Positions 53,516-64,000 are shown, counted from the first letter of the stretch. The stretch: DNA of 64,000 nt from Mycobacterium nebraskense (GCF_002102255.1 NZ_LQPH01000076.1:50813-114812); one strand, 5' to 3'. Numbers and translations: made by a program. Notes: generated by a model from the sequence alone, not told the origin.

Positions 53516-55678
53516 TCAGAAGCTAACAGGCGCGCTTTCGACGGCCGCGGGCGCGATTGCACTGCGCACGGCCTCAGCCAGTCGGGCCGCCCGAGCATCG
53601 GTGAAAACGTCCTCGAGCAGCACCGGGCGCCCGTCGGGGTCGGTCAGCGGAACCCGCCAGTTGGGGTATTCGTCGGTGGTGCCGGGCTGATTCTGGGTCC
53701 GGCGGTCACCCACCGCGTCGGTCAGGGCCACGCCCACCAGTCGCGACGGCGTCCGCCCCAGATACCGGTACAGGGCGAGCACAATCGTTTCCGCGTCGTC
53801 TTCCGCATCCTCGAGCAGCCCCACCCGGACCAACTCGGCCATCCAGGCCGCCAACTCGGCCCGGTCGGAGGCGAGCTCGTCCTCGGCCGGGCGGGTCAGC
53901 AGTCCCAGGGCTTCGCGCAGCCGCACATGATCGCCCGCCAGATAGCCGGCGGTCGGCGGCAGGTCGTGCGTGGTCACCGAGGACAGGCAGTACTCCCGCC
54001 AGCGCTCAGCCGGCAGCGGACCGCCGTTTCCGTCCCGGTCCAACTCGAACCACAGGATCGACGTGCCGAGCAAGCCGCGCAACAGCAGGTAGTCGCGCAC
54101 CCATGGTTCGACGGTGCCGAGATCCTCGCCGACGACGAGCGCCTCGGCGCGGTGTGCTTCCAGGGCGACGATGCCGATCATCGCCTCGTGGTCGTAACGC
54201 ACGTAGGTGCCGTTGGTGGCCGCCGCTCCCTCCGGGATCCACCACAGCCGGAACAAGCCGATGATGTGATCGATGCGTACGCCGCCGGCGTGCCGCAGCA
54301 CCGCACGGATCAACGCCCGAAAGGGCCGATACTCGTCCGCATCCAGCCGATCGGGTCGCCACGGCGGCTGCGACCAGTCCTGGCCGAGTTGATTGAACTC
54401 GTCCGGCGGTGCGCCGGCGGTGACGCCCAGCGCCAAGACATCCTGCAGGGCCCACGCGTCGGCGCCGTTGGGGTGCACGCCGACGGCCAGGTCGTGCATC
54501 ACGCCCAGCGCCATTCCGGCGCGGACCGCCTGCGACTGCGCCGAGGCGAGTTGTTCGTCGAGTTGCCACTGCAGCCATCGATGGAAATCGACTGCACCCG
54601 AATGCTTTTCGACGAAATCGGCGACACCGGATGCGCGGGGATGCTGTAGTGACTCCGGCCAGGAATGCCAGTCGTCGCCGTACTTCTCGGCCAGGGCGCA
54701 CCAGGCGGCGAAGTCGTCGAGCGCGCCGCCCTCACGGGCGCGGAAGGCTTCGTAGGACAATTCGCGGCCCGCCGACCGCGGTACTTCGTGCAGCAGCTTG
54801 AGCGCCGCGCGCTTCGCCGCCCACGCGCTGTCGCGGTCGATGGCGTCGAGTCGGTCGGTATGCCGTTGCACTTCCGAACGCAGCCGCCGCACCCGGCTGC
54901 GCTTGGGCAGCTCGGCCAGCTCGGGAATCGCCTCGACGTGAAGATAAATCGGGTTGACGAAGCGTCGCGATGTCGGCAGATACGGCGACGGCTCCATGGG
55001 GCTCGTCGGTGCGGCTGCATGCAGCGGATTGACCAATAAATAGTCGGCGCCGTGCCGCGACGCCGACCACACCGCCAGGTCCGTCAGATCGGTCAGGTCG
55101 CCGACCCCCCATGACTGCGTGGAGCGCACGCTGTAGAGCTGGGCGGCCAGGCCCCAGCCCCGGCGCGCGCCGAGCCGCTCCGGCAGCCCGAGCCAATCCG
55201 GCGTCATGATCAGCGCGGTGCTGGTCTCACCGTCGCCGGAACGCAGATGCACCCGGTGATAGCCCAGCGGCAGGTCGGCTGGCAGCACGAAGCTGGCTTC
55301 GCCGACCCAGCGCCCGTCCAGGTCGAAGGGCGGGGTGAAGTTGTCGACCTGCTGGATCCCGCCGCGTACGGTGCCGTCCTCGAGCTGCAACCAGACCTCC
55401 GCGGGGTCGCCGTGGGTCACGTGCACCCAGAACCGCGTCTGCTCACCGGTGCGACCGACGATGGTCGCCGGCAGCCGGCGCGCCCAATGTGACCGCAGCT
55501 TCGCCGTCAGGGCCACGTTGCGCTCCTGCTCGGTGGCGGCCGGCACGCCGAGCGCGGCCAACACGGCCACCAGCGTGGTTGCCGAGACCAGCACCCGCCG
55601 CCCGGTCCAGTCCTGGTACTCGGTCGCGATGCCGTACCTCCTGGCAAGTTCGACCAGCGACGGCGCGAGCTCACTCAT
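53516..55678 (-). CDS. malQ: 4-alpha-glucanotransferase (amylomaltase)
   Basis: A 720-residue GH77 enzyme that transfers alpha-1,4-glucan segments between maltodextrins. The N-terminal domain (about 60-165) carries the actinobacterial extension; the catalytic core has the nucleophile Asp in VRIDHIIG, the acid/base Glu in VVGEDLGTV and the third Asp in TTHDLPPT. The start MSELAPS matches the M. tuberculosis protein from memory; another ATG nine bases upstream is possible and the frame to 55969 lacks signals. Its position next to eccB5 matches Rv1781c. Confidence 0.93.
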   Translation of the reverse strand: MSELAPSLVELARRYGIATEYQDWTGRRVLVSATTLVAVLAALGVPAATEQERNVALTAKLRSHWARRLPATIVGRTGEQTRFWVHVTHGDPAEVWLQLEDGTVRGGIQQVDNFTPPFDLDGRWVGEASFVLPADLPLGYHRVHLRSGDGETSTALIMTPDWLGLPERLGARRGWGLAAQLYSVRSTQSWGVGDLTDLTDLAVWSASRHGADYLLVNPLHAAAPTSPMEPSPYLPTSRRFVNPIYLHVEAIPELAELPKRSRVRRLRSEVQRHTDRLDAIDRDSAWAAKRAALKLLHEVPRSAGRELSYEAFRAREGGALDDFAAWCALAEKYGDDWHSWPESLQHPRASGVADFVEKHSGAVDFHRWLQWQLDEQLASAQSQAVRAGMALGVMHDLAVGVHPNGADAWALQDVLALGVTAGAPPDEFNQLGQDWSQPPWRPDRLDADEYRPFRALIRAVLRHAGGVRIDHIIGLFRLWWIPEGAAATNGTYVRYDHEAMIGIVALEAHRAEALVVGEDLGTVEPWVRDYLLLRGLLGTSILWFELDRDGNGGPLPAERWREYCLSSVTTHDLPPTAGYLAGDHVRLREALGLLTRPAEDELASDRAELAAWMAELVRVGLLEDAEDDAETIVLALYRYLGRTPSRLVGVALTDAVGDRRTQNQPGTTDEYPNWRVPLTDPDGRPVLLEDVFTDARAARLAEAVRSAIAPAAVESAPVSF

Positions 55679-56083
55679 ACCGCTCATCTTGCTGCCAGAA
55701 TTCGCCGGCCCACCAATCGGGGAGCGGCTTGCGCGCGCGACCGCCCGATTTGCCGGCCGTTCGTTCGCTGAGGGCGCACGCTCAACAGGACGCGTCGGCG
55801 ATTCGCCATTACGATGCCCTGAGGAGACATGGACAGTCTGGGCGGGGATCGGCGCGGGAACCAGAAAGTGCCAGCTCAACGGCGCCTGGCACGCTGCGCG
55901 CGTCGGCATCTCCGGCGAGGTGCGAGCGCCCGGATAGATGTACACGAAGAGATGCAGACGTGAACGCACGGCGCCGCGTGGCGAGGTCGCTACGGGTGAC
56001 TTACGGTTGTCGATGTAATTCGCGCTGGATCAGTTTTGAGAGACAATATCCAGGCGTTCTAGCAGACCGGATGGTGAATTAAC
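55679..56083. other. 405-bp divergent region between malQ and eccB5
   Basis: No gene seen. It must hold the malQ promoter and, on the other side, the promoter of the ESX-5 operon. The last 80 bases before eccB5 are AT-richer (GATGTAATTCG, TTTTGAGAGACAATAT, GTGAATTAAC), but no promoter fits well enough to name. Confidence 0.45.
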
Positions 56084-57601
56084 GTGGCGGAAGAGAGTCG
56101 CGGGCAACGCGGGTCGGGGTATGGCCTCGGGTTGTCGACGCGGACCCAGGTGACCGGCTACCAGTTCCTCGCTCGCCGCACCGCAATGGCGCTCACCCGG
56201 TGGCGCGTCCGCATGGAGGTCGAGCCGGGGCGGCGACAGACGCTGGCCGTGGTCGCATCGGTTTCGGCTGCGCTGGTGATCTGCCTGGGCGCGCTGCTCT
56301 ACTCGTTCCTCAGCCCCGCGGGCCAGGTCGGGGATTCGCCGATCATTGCCGACCGCGACTCCGGCGCACTCTATGTCCGCGTCGGTGACAAGTTGTACCC
56401 GGCGCTGAACCTGGCGTCGGCGCGCCTGATCACCGGCCGGCCGGACAACCCGCACCTGGTCAAGTCGAACCAGATCGCCAACCTGCCGCGCGGCCCGATG
56501 GTGGGCATCCCGGGGGCGCCGTCGAACTTCCACCCCGCGAGCCCGTCCACGTCGTCGTGGCTGGTGTGCGACACCGTCGCCACCTCGACCGGTGTCAGTG
56601 CGCCGTCCGGGGTGACGGTTACCGTGATCGACGGAAACCCCGACCTCAGCAACCACCGGCGCGTGCTGACCGGGTCGGATGCCGTGGTGCTGAGCTACGG
56701 CGGCGACGCGTGGGTGATCCGAGAGGGACGCCGGTCACGAATCGACGGGACCAACCGATCCGTGCTGTTGCCGTTGGGCCTGACGCCGGAGCAGGTCGGC
56801 CAGGCCAAGCCCATGAGCCGCGCCCTGTTCGACGCGTTGCCGGTAGGCCCGGAACTGACCGTGCCGCAGGTGCAGAACGCGGGCGCCGGCGCGTCGTTCC
56901 CGAACGCCCCCGGCCCGATCGGCACGGTGATCGTCACGCCGCAAATCAGTGGGCCGCAACAGTATTCGCTGGTGCTGGCCGACGGCGTGCAGACGCTGCC
57001 GCCGCTGGTGGCCCAGATTCTGCAGAACGCCGGGCCGGGCAACACCAAACCGGTGACTGTGGAACCGTCCGCCCTGGCAAAGATGCCCGTGGTCAACAAG
57101 CTGGACCTGTCCTCCTACCCGGACGCCCCGCTCAACGTCGCTGACATCCGCGAGAACCCGGCGACCTGCTGGTGGTGGCAGAAGACCTCCGGTGAAAACC
57201 GGGCCCGCATCCAGGTGGTGTCCGGCGCGACCATTCCAGTCGCGGCCAAGGACGAGAACAAGGTGGTCTCGCTGGTCAAGGCCGACACCACTGGTCGCGA
57301 AGCCGACCAGGTCTACTTCGGGCCCGACTACGGAAACTTCGTGGCCGTCACCGGCAACGACCCCGGCGCCAAGACGACGGAATCGCTGTGGTGGCTGACG
57401 GATGCGGGCGCCCGGTTCGGGGTCGACGACACCCGCGAGGTGCGTGAGGCGCTGGGCCTGAAGACGAAACCGAGCCTGGCGCCGTGGGTGGCGCTGCGCC
57501 TGCTCCCGCAAGGCCCGACCTTGTCGCGGGCGGACGCGCTCGTGGAGCACGACACCCTACCGATGGATATGTCCCCAGCAGAATTGGTGGTGCCAAAGTG
57601 A
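56084..57601 (+). CDS. eccB5: ESX-5 type VII secretion system protein EccB5
   Basis: A 505-residue core component of the ESX-5 membrane complex. A cytosolic N-terminus begins AEESRGQRGSGYGLGLSTR, one membrane helix lies near residues 52-76, and a large periplasmic domain follows with Cys residues in WLVCDT and ATCWWW that could pair. It ends HDTLPMDMSPAELVVPK. The sequence matches M. tuberculosis EccB5 (Rv1782, 506 residues) very closely from memory. GTG start; the stop overlaps the eccC5 start as GTGA. Confidence 0.96.
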   Translation: MAEESRGQRGSGYGLGLSTRTQVTGYQFLARRTAMALTRWRVRMEVEPGRRQTLAVVASVSAALVICLGALLYSFLSPAGQVGDSPIIADRDSGALYVRVGDKLYPALNLASARLITGRPDNPHLVKSNQIANLPRGPMVGIPGAPSNFHPASPSTSSWLVCDTVATSTGVSAPSGVTVTVIDGNPDLSNHRRVLTGSDAVVLSYGGDAWVIREGRRSRIDGTNRSVLLPLGLTPEQVGQAKPMSRALFDALPVGPELTVPQVQNAGAGASFPNAPGPIGTVIVTPQISGPQQYSLVLADGVQTLPPLVAQILQNAGPGNTKPVTVEPSALAKMPVVNKLDLSSYPDAPLNVADIRENPATCWWWQKTSGENRARIQVVSGATIPVAAKDENKVVSLVKADTTGREADQVYFGPDYGNFVAVTGNDPGAKTTESLWWLTDAGARFGVDDTREVREALGLKTKPSLAPWVALRLLPQGPTLSRADALVEHDTLPMDMSPAELVVPK

Positions 57602-60600
57602 AACGCGGGTTTGCGCGGCCGACACCGGAGAAGCCTCCGGCCATCAAGCCGGAGAACATCGTCCTTCCGACGCCCCTGAGCATTCCGCCGCCGGAGGGCA
57701 AGCCCTGGTGGCTGATCGTGGTCGGCGTCGTCGTGGTCGGCCTGCTGATCGGCATGGTCGCCATGACGTTCGCCAGCGGCTCACACGTGTTCGGCGGCGC
57801 CGGCTCGATCTTCCCGATCTTCATGATCGGTGGCGTCGCGATGATGATGTTCGGCGGCCGGTTCGGCGGGCAGCAGCAGATGAGCCGGCCCAAGCTGGAC
57901 GCGATGCGCGCCCAGTTCATGCTGATGCTGGACATGCTGCGCGAGACCGCCCACGAGTCGGCCGACAGCATGGACGCCAACTACCGGTGGTTCCACCCGG
58001 CGCCCACCACGCTCGCCGCCGCGGTGGGAACGTCGCGGATGTGGGAACGCAAGCCCGACGGCAAGGACCTCAACTTCGGTGTGGTGCGAGTTGGCGTCGG
58101 CATGACGCGCCCCGAGGTGACCTGGGGTGAGCCCCAGAACATGCCGACCGACATCGAGCTGGAGCCGGTGACGGGTAAGGCGCTGCAGGAATTCGGGCGC
58201 TACCAAAGCGTGGTCTACAACCTGCCCAAGATGATCTCGCTGCTCGTCGAACCCTGGTACACGCTCGACGGCGAGCGGGAGCAGGTCCTGGGACTGATGC
58301 GGGCGATCATCTGCCAGCTGGCGTTCTCGCATGGCCCCGATCACGTGCAGATGGTTGTCGTCACTTTGGATCTGGACGAGTGGGACTGGGTGAAGTGGCT
58401 GCCGCACTTCGGTGACCCGCGGCGCCAGGACGCCGCGGGCAACGCGCGGATGGTCTACAGCTCGGTGCGCGAGTTCGCCGCCGAGCAGGCCGAATTGTTC
58501 GCGGGCCGTGGTTCTTTCACACCCCGGCACGCCAGTTCGTCGGCGCAAACTCCGACGCCCCACACCGTGATCGTGGCCGATGTCGTCGACCCCCAGTGGG
58601 AGTACGTGATCAGCTCCGAAGGCGTCGATGGGGTGACGTTCTTCGACCTGACCAGCGCCTCGATGTGGACATCGGTCCCGGAGCGCACCTTGCGGTTCGA
58701 CGACAAGGGCGTGATCGAGGCGCTGCCCCGCGACCGCGACACCTGGATGGTGATCGATGAGAAGCCGTGGTTCTTCGCCCTGACCGACCACATCAGCATC
58801 GCCGAGGCGGAGGAATTCGCCCAGGCGCTCGCGCGCTGGCGGCTCGCCGAGGCCTACGAAGAGATCGGTCAACGGGTGGCCCACATCGGCGCCCGAGACA
58901 TCATGGCCTACTACGGAATCGACGACCCGGGCCGCATCGACTTCGAGTCGCTGTGGGGCAGCCGAAACGACTCGATGGGCCGGTCGCGGTTGCGGGCACC
59001 GTTCGGTGTTCGTTCCGACAACGGCGAGCTGCTGTTCTTGGATATGAAGTCGCTGGACGAGGGCGGTGACGGCCCGCACGGCGTCATGTCCGGAACGACG
59101 GGTTCGGGTAAATCGACCCTGGTGCGGACCGTGATCGAATCGCTGATGCTCAGCCACCCGCCAGAGGAGCTGCAGTTCGTGTTGGCGGACCTCAAGGGTG
59201 GGTCGGCGGTCAAGCCGTTCGCCGGGGTTCCGCACGTGTCGCGGATCATCACCGACCTGGAAGAGGACCAGGCGCTGATGGAGCGCTTCCTGGACGCCCT
59301 ATGGGGCGAGATCGCCCGGCGCAAGGCGATCTGCGACAGCGCCGGTGTCGACGACGCCAAGGAGTACAACTCGGTCCGCCTCCGGATGCGGGCCCGCGGC
59401 CAGGACATGGCGCCGCTGCCGATGCTCGTGGTGGTCATCGACGAGTTCTACGAATGGTTTCGCATCATGCCGACGGCGGTCGACGTGCTCGACTCGATCG
59501 GCCGGCAGGGCCGCGCCTACTGGATCCACCTGATGATGGCGTCGCAGACGATCGAGAGCCGCGCCGAAAAGCTCATGGAGAACATGGGTTACCGGCTGGT
59601 GCTGAAAGCGCGTACCGCTGGTGCGGCGCAGGCGGCCGGCGTGCCGAACGCCGTGAACCTGCCGGCACAGGCGGGTCTGGGCTACTTCCGTCGCAGCCTG
59701 GAGGACATCGTCCGGTTCCAGGCCGAGTTCCTGTGGCGGGACTACTTCCCCCGCGGGCTCACCGATGACGGCGAGGAAGCGCCTGCGTTGGTGCACAGCA
59801 TCGATTACGTTCGCCCGCAACTGTTTACCAACTCGTTCACCCCGCTCGAGGTCAGCGTGGGCGGACCGGACCTCACCCCGGCCGCCCTCACCAACGGCGA
59901 GACGCTCGAAGCCGACGGCGCAGCACGCGACGACGACGACATCGAGGGCATCAGGGTTCCGAAGGTCGGCACAGTCATCATCGATCAGCTGCGCAAGATC
60001 GACTTCGAGCCGTACCGGTTGTGGCAGCCGCCGCTGAACAAGCCCGTCCCCATCGACGAATTGGTCGACCGGTTCCTCGGCCACCCGTGGCAGGAGAACT
60101 ACGGCACGGCACGCGATCTGGTCTTCCCGATCGGGATCATCGACCGTCCGTTCAAGCACGACCAGCCGCCGTGGACGGTCGACACCTCTGGGCCGGGCGC
60201 CAACGTCTTGATCCTCGGTGCCGGCGGTTCGGGCAAGACGACGGCCCTGCAGACCCTGATCTGCTCGGCCGCGTTGACCCACACTCCCGAGCAGGTCCAG
60301 TTCTACTGCCTGGCCTACAGCAGCACCGCGTTGACCACGGTCGCCCGGCTGCCGCACGTGGGTGAGGTGGCCGGTCCGACCGACCCGTACGGCGTGCGCC
60401 GAACGGTGGCCGAACTGCTGGCCTTGGTCCGCGAGCGCAAGCGCACCTTCCTCGAGTACGGGATCGCCTCGATGGAGGTCTTCCGGCGCCGCAAGTTCGG
60501 CGGCGAGCCGGGCCCCGTCCCCAACGACGGGTTCGGCGACGTCTACCTGGTGGTGGACAACTACCGGGCGCTGGCCGAAGAGAACGAGGTGCTGATCGAG

Positions 60601-61767
60601 CAGGTGAACCTGATCATCAACCAGGGTCCCTCGTTCGGGGTCCACGTGGTGGTCACCGCCGATCGCGAATCGGAGCTGCGGCCACCGGTGCGCAGCGGTT
60701 TCGGCTCCCGGGTCGAGTTGCGACTGGCCGCCGTGGAAGACGCCAAGCTGGTGCGTTCCCGGTTCGCCAAGGACGTTCCGGTCAAGCCGGGCCGCGGCAT
60801 GGTCGCGGTCAACTACGTCCGGCTCGACTCCGACCCGCAGGCCGGTCTGCACACGTTGGTGGCTCGGCCCGCGCTGGCCACCACACCTGACTACGTGTTC
60901 GAGTCCGACAGCATCATCGACGCGGTCAGTCGCCTCACGAGCGGTCAGGCCCCGCCCGTGCGCCGGCTCCCCGCGCGGTTCGACCTGGAGCAGCTGCGCG
61001 AGCTGGCCGCACAAGACACCCGCCAAGGGGTCGGTGCGGGCGGAATCGCTTGGGCCATCTCCGAATTGGATCTGTCGCCGGTCTATCTCAATTTCGCCGA
61101 GAACGCGCACCTCATGGTGACGGGCCGACGCGAATGTGGGCGTACCACCACGCTGGCCACCATCATGTCCGAAATCGGCCGCCTGTATGCGCCCGGTGCC
61201 AGCAGCGCACCCACGCCGCCGGCCGGCCAGCCGTCGGCACAGGTGTGGCTGGTGGACCCACGACGTCAGTTGCTGACCACACTGGGTTCGGACTACGTCG
61301 AGAAGTTCGCGTACAACCTCGACGGCGTCCAGGCGATGATGGGCGAGCTGGCGGCGGTCCTGGCCGGACGCGAACCGCCGCCCGGTCTGTCCGCGGAGGA
61401 GTTGTTGTCGCGGTCGTGGTGGAGCGGCCCGGAGATCTTCCTGATCGTCGACGACATCCAGCAGCTGCCGGCAGGGTTCGATTCGCCGCTGCACAAGGCC
61501 GCCCCCTGGGTGACCAGGGCCGCCGATGTCGGATTGCACGTGCTCGTCACGCGCACCTTCGGCGGCTGGTCTTCGGCGGGCAGCGACCCGATGCTGCGGG
61601 CGCTGGCCCAGGCGAACGCGCCATTGCTGGTGATGGACGCCGACCCCGACGAGGGCTTCATCCGCGGCAAGATGAAGGGTGGCCCGCTGCCCCGTGGTCG
61701 AGGCCTGCTGATGGCCGAGGACACCGGTGTGTTCGTACAGGTCGCGGCGACGGACTTGCGCAAGTAA
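57598..61767 (+). CDS. eccC5: ESX-5 type VII secretion system ATPase EccC5
   Basis: A 1389-residue FtsK/SpoIIIE-type motor of the ESX-5 machine. Two membrane helices lie near residues 38-85, then the domain of unknown function and three ATPase domains. P-loops: GTTGSGKST near 501 with VVVIDEF later, GAGGSGKTT near 875, and the degenerate GRRECGRTT near 1176, where the Walker Lys is Arg. Matches EccC5 (Rv1783, 1391 residues), undivided, unlike the split EccC of ESX-1. The GTG start overlaps eccB5 by four bases. The linker after the first ATPase (GAARDDDDIEG) is the part most unlike M. tuberculosis. Confidence 0.97.
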   Translation: MKRGFARPTPEKPPAIKPENIVLPTPLSIPPPEGKPWWLIVVGVVVVGLLIGMVAMTFASGSHVFGGAGSIFPIFMIGGVAMMMFGGRFGGQQQMSRPKLDAMRAQFMLMLDMLRETAHESADSMDANYRWFHPAPTTLAAAVGTSRMWERKPDGKDLNFGVVRVGVGMTRPEVTWGEPQNMPTDIELEPVTGKALQEFGRYQSVVYNLPKMISLLVEPWYTLDGEREQVLGLMRAIICQLAFSHGPDHVQMVVVTLDLDEWDWVKWLPHFGDPRRQDAAGNARMVYSSVREFAAEQAELFAGRGSFTPRHASSSAQTPTPHTVIVADVVDPQWEYVISSEGVDGVTFFDLTSASMWTSVPERTLRFDDKGVIEALPRDRDTWMVIDEKPWFFALTDHISIAEAEEFAQALARWRLAEAYEEIGQRVAHIGARDIMAYYGIDDPGRIDFESLWGSRNDSMGRSRLRAPFGVRSDNGELLFLDMKSLDEGGDGPHGVMSGTTGSGKSTLVRTVIESLMLSHPPEELQFVLADLKGGSAVKPFAGVPHVSRIITDLEEDQALMERFLDALWGEIARRKAICDSAGVDDAKEYNSVRLRMRARGQDMAPLPMLVVVIDEFYEWFRIMPTAVDVLDSIGRQGRAYWIHLMMASQTIESRAEKLMENMGYRLVLKARTAGAAQAAGVPNAVNLPAQAGLGYFRRSLEDIVRFQAEFLWRDYFPRGLTDDGEEAPALVHSIDYVRPQLFTNSFTPLEVSVGGPDLTPAALTNGETLEADGAARDDDDIEGIRVPKVGTVIIDQLRKIDFEPYRLWQPPLNKPVPIDELVDRFLGHPWQENYGTARDLVFPIGIIDRPFKHDQPPWTVDTSGPGANVLILGAGGSGKTTALQTLICSAALTHTPEQVQFYCLAYSSTALTTVARLPHVGEVAGPTDPYGVRRTVAELLALVRERKRTFLEYGIASMEVFRRRKFGGEPGPVPNDGFGDVYLVVDNYRALAEENEVLIEQVNLIINQGPSFGVHVVVTADRESELRPPVRSGFGSRVELRLAAVEDAKLVRSRFAKDVPVKPGRGMVAVNYVRLDSDPQAGLHTLVARPALATTPDYVFESDSIIDAVSRLTSGQAPPVRRLPARFDLEQLRELAAQDTRQGVGAGGIAWAISELDLSPVYLNFAENAHLMVTGRRECGRTTTLATIMSEIGRLYAPGASSAPTPPAGQPSAQVWLVDPRRQLLTTLGSDYVEKFAYNLDGVQAMMGELAAVLAGREPPPGLSAEELLSRSWWSGPEIFLIVDDIQQLPAGFDSPLHKAAPWVTRAADVGLHVLVTRTFGGWSSAGSDPMLRALAQANAPLLVMDADPDEGFIRGKMKGGPLPRGRGLLMAEDTGVFVQVAATDLRK

Positions 61768-61775
61768 TACGCATA

Positions 61776-63189
<1,414 letters not shown>

Positions 63190-63211
63190 CTATTTCTGCG
63201 GAGCCGGGTAG

Positions 63212-63418
<207 letters not shown>

Positions 63419-63464
63419 CTCGGCCCAACGCTCCACGGGGACTGACGAACTGGAAGTTCAAACC

Positions 63465-63480
63465 GGTTTGCAGGCAAACC
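63465..63480. repeat. Palindrome GGTTTGC-AG-GCAAACC
   Basis: Perfect 7-bp arms with a 2-nt centre, 46 bases after the ferredoxin stop and directly before the 21-bp repeats. Could be a hairpin terminator of the ferredoxin transcript or a protein-binding site. Confidence 0.5.
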
Positions 63481-63564
63481 CCGGATGAACAATCGGTTGC
63501 CGGAAATGAACGGCAGTCGACGGGGAGTGAACAGTGGCTGGCCGGGAATGAACAGTTGGCGTCG
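63481..63564. repeat. Four tandem 21-bp repeats
   Basis: The core TGAAC recurs at 63486, 63507, 63528 and 63549, exactly every 21 bases. Units share a rough pattern GGGAATGAACAGTxGxC with variable ends. Since 21 is a multiple of three, one frame gives a heptapeptide repeat (MNNRLPE, MNGSRRG, VNSGWPG, MNSWRRV). Multiple short repeats are also a feature of IS21-family ends. Confidence 0.65.
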
Positions 63565-63603
63565 CGTATCGGCGTGCCCCCGCTAACGAACTAATCTCAT
63601 GGG

Positions 63604-63640
63604 CGAGCGACAGTTCGGACAGACCGTGGACTGTCGCTCG
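63604..63640. other. Long stem-loop before the PPE gene
   Basis: CGAGCGACAGT (63604-63614) pairs perfectly with ACTGTCGCTCG (63630-63640) around a 15-nt loop, in which CGG and CCG can pair further. It lies 286 bases before the PPE start. Candidate terminator, RNA structure or inverted repeat of a decayed mobile element. Confidence 0.55.
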
Positions 63641-63925
63641 GTTGCTGACAGCAGGGGATCAATCGAGGCTAAAGGTGCACGTTGTTCTTGACCGGACGTC
63701 CAAGAAGCGTGGTGCAAGACCACATTTGGGCTTCGGGTACGGGATCGGCAGGATGCGCCGGCCAGCCCGCCGACTGGGGTGGCAGACCGAGAGGTCTGAG
63801 TCGGTGATTCCGGGCGGTCAGCAAGCCACGGGTGGCGATTGCTTACGAAGCCGTGACCACGGCCACCACTGATTCCGATGCGACTGCCGCGATCGCCAGC
63901 GATCGTGGCCAACTGAGGAGAACAG

Positions 63926-64000
63926 GTGTTTGACTTCGGGGCGTTACCGCCGGAGGTGAATTCCGGTCGGATGTATGCGGGTCCGGGTTCGGGGCCGCGG
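63926..64000 (+). CDS. PPE family protein, 3' part outside window
   Basis: First 25 codons of a PPE protein, starting at a GTG: FDFGALPPEVNSGRMYAGPG, with the Pro-Pro-Glu at residues 8-10 and the MYxGPGS pattern that continues in the family. GAGGAGA lies 5-11 bases upstream. In M. tuberculosis PPE25 (Rv1787) follows the ferredoxin in the same place, so this is expected to be an ESX-5 substrate exported with a PE partner. The gene is cut by the window edge. Confidence 0.9.
   Translation, partial: MFDFGALPPEVNSGRMYAGPGSGPR

Larger units (their letters stand above)
63419..63925. other. 507-bp intergenic region with repeats before the PPE gene
   Basis: No protein family recognised. It holds a 16-bp palindrome, four 21-bp tandem repeats, an 11-bp-stem hairpin and a minor stem-loop (CAGACC-GAGA-GGTCTG, 63783-63798), listed separately where strong. 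A 33-residue frame (63485-63586) spans the repeats. The rest may be promoter and leader for the PPE gene, or the decayed end of an insertion sequence. Confidence 0.6.

Noticed and set aside
59299..61539. 746-residue frame antisense to eccC5
   Set aside because: Shadow of eccC5, no family features, no start signals.
63642..63872. 76-residue frame before the PPE gene
   Set aside because: No ribosome-binding site and no recognisable fold; may be leader sequence.

Overview
The window is a high-GC actinobacterial chromosome segment and is almost certainly from a slow-growing Mycobacterium. The right end carries the start of an ESX-5 type VII secretion locus (eccB5, eccC5, a CYP143-type P450, its ferredoxin and the first 25 codons of a PPE gene) in the order I remember from M. 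tuberculosis, and ESX-5 is characteristic of slow growers. Other mycobacterial marks are a REP13E12-type HNH protein, a Ddn-like F420 enzyme, a WS/DGAT, a cutinase, a carboxylic acid reductase, mycofactocin-type SDRs, and many genes with a TANNNT box 6-7 nt before the start codon (leaderless transcripts).

Layout. 0-6.5 kb: end of an SDR, an APH-fold protein, the 13E12 protein, and a sulfotransferase/DUF1214 pair divergent from a TetR regulator with a clear operator between them. 6.6-16.6 kb: one tightly packed minus-strand operon of TetR, P450, SDR, carboxylic acid reductase, amidohydrolase and two M24-fold proteins, one of which has lost its metal ligands. 16.7-24.6 kb: Ddn-like enzyme, two paralogous lipoproteins around a membrane protein, an orphan SigF-family sigma factor, SDR, YbjQ-like duplicated-domain protein, NTF2-like protein and cutinase. 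24.6-29.5 kb: two TetR genes, each beside its likely target (D-aminoacylase-like amidohydrolase; methyltransferase), then a crotonase-fold protein. 29.9-31.2 kb: an EspB-like ESX-1-type substrate standing alone.

31.2-39.9 kb: the most striking region, an eight-gene minus-strand catabolic operon: mycofactocin-type SDR, E1 alpha, E1 beta, a free-standing lipoyl domain, crotonase, acyl-CoA synthetase, Rieske oxygenase and a KstD-family flavoprotein. It is divergent from a class III CoA-transferase and followed on the plus strand by a WS/DGAT. The E1 pair has a lipoyl carrier but no E2 catalytic core or E3 in the operon. I infer a route in which a ring or chain ketone is desaturated, hydroxylated, oxidised to a diketone and cleaved by thiamine chemistry onto lipoate.

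43-49.7 kb: a mini ANTAR protein, an IclR regulator divergent from a bicovalent-flavin oxidase plus a PhlG-type C-C hydrolase (shared symmetric promoter and operator), a DUF4407 membrane/coiled-coil protein and small proteins. 50-53.5 kb: a membrane-anchored molybdopterin oxidoreductase, a SnoaL-like protein and an F420-dependent LLM enzyme. 53.5-64 kb: malQ divergent from the ESX-5 genes, with a strong hairpin between eccC5 and the P450, and a repeat-rich 507-bp gap (four exact-period 21-bp repeats, a palindrome and a long stem-loop) before the PPE gene.

No tRNA, rRNA, CRISPR array or intact insertion sequence was seen. Comparisons with other genomes are from memory, without database searches.
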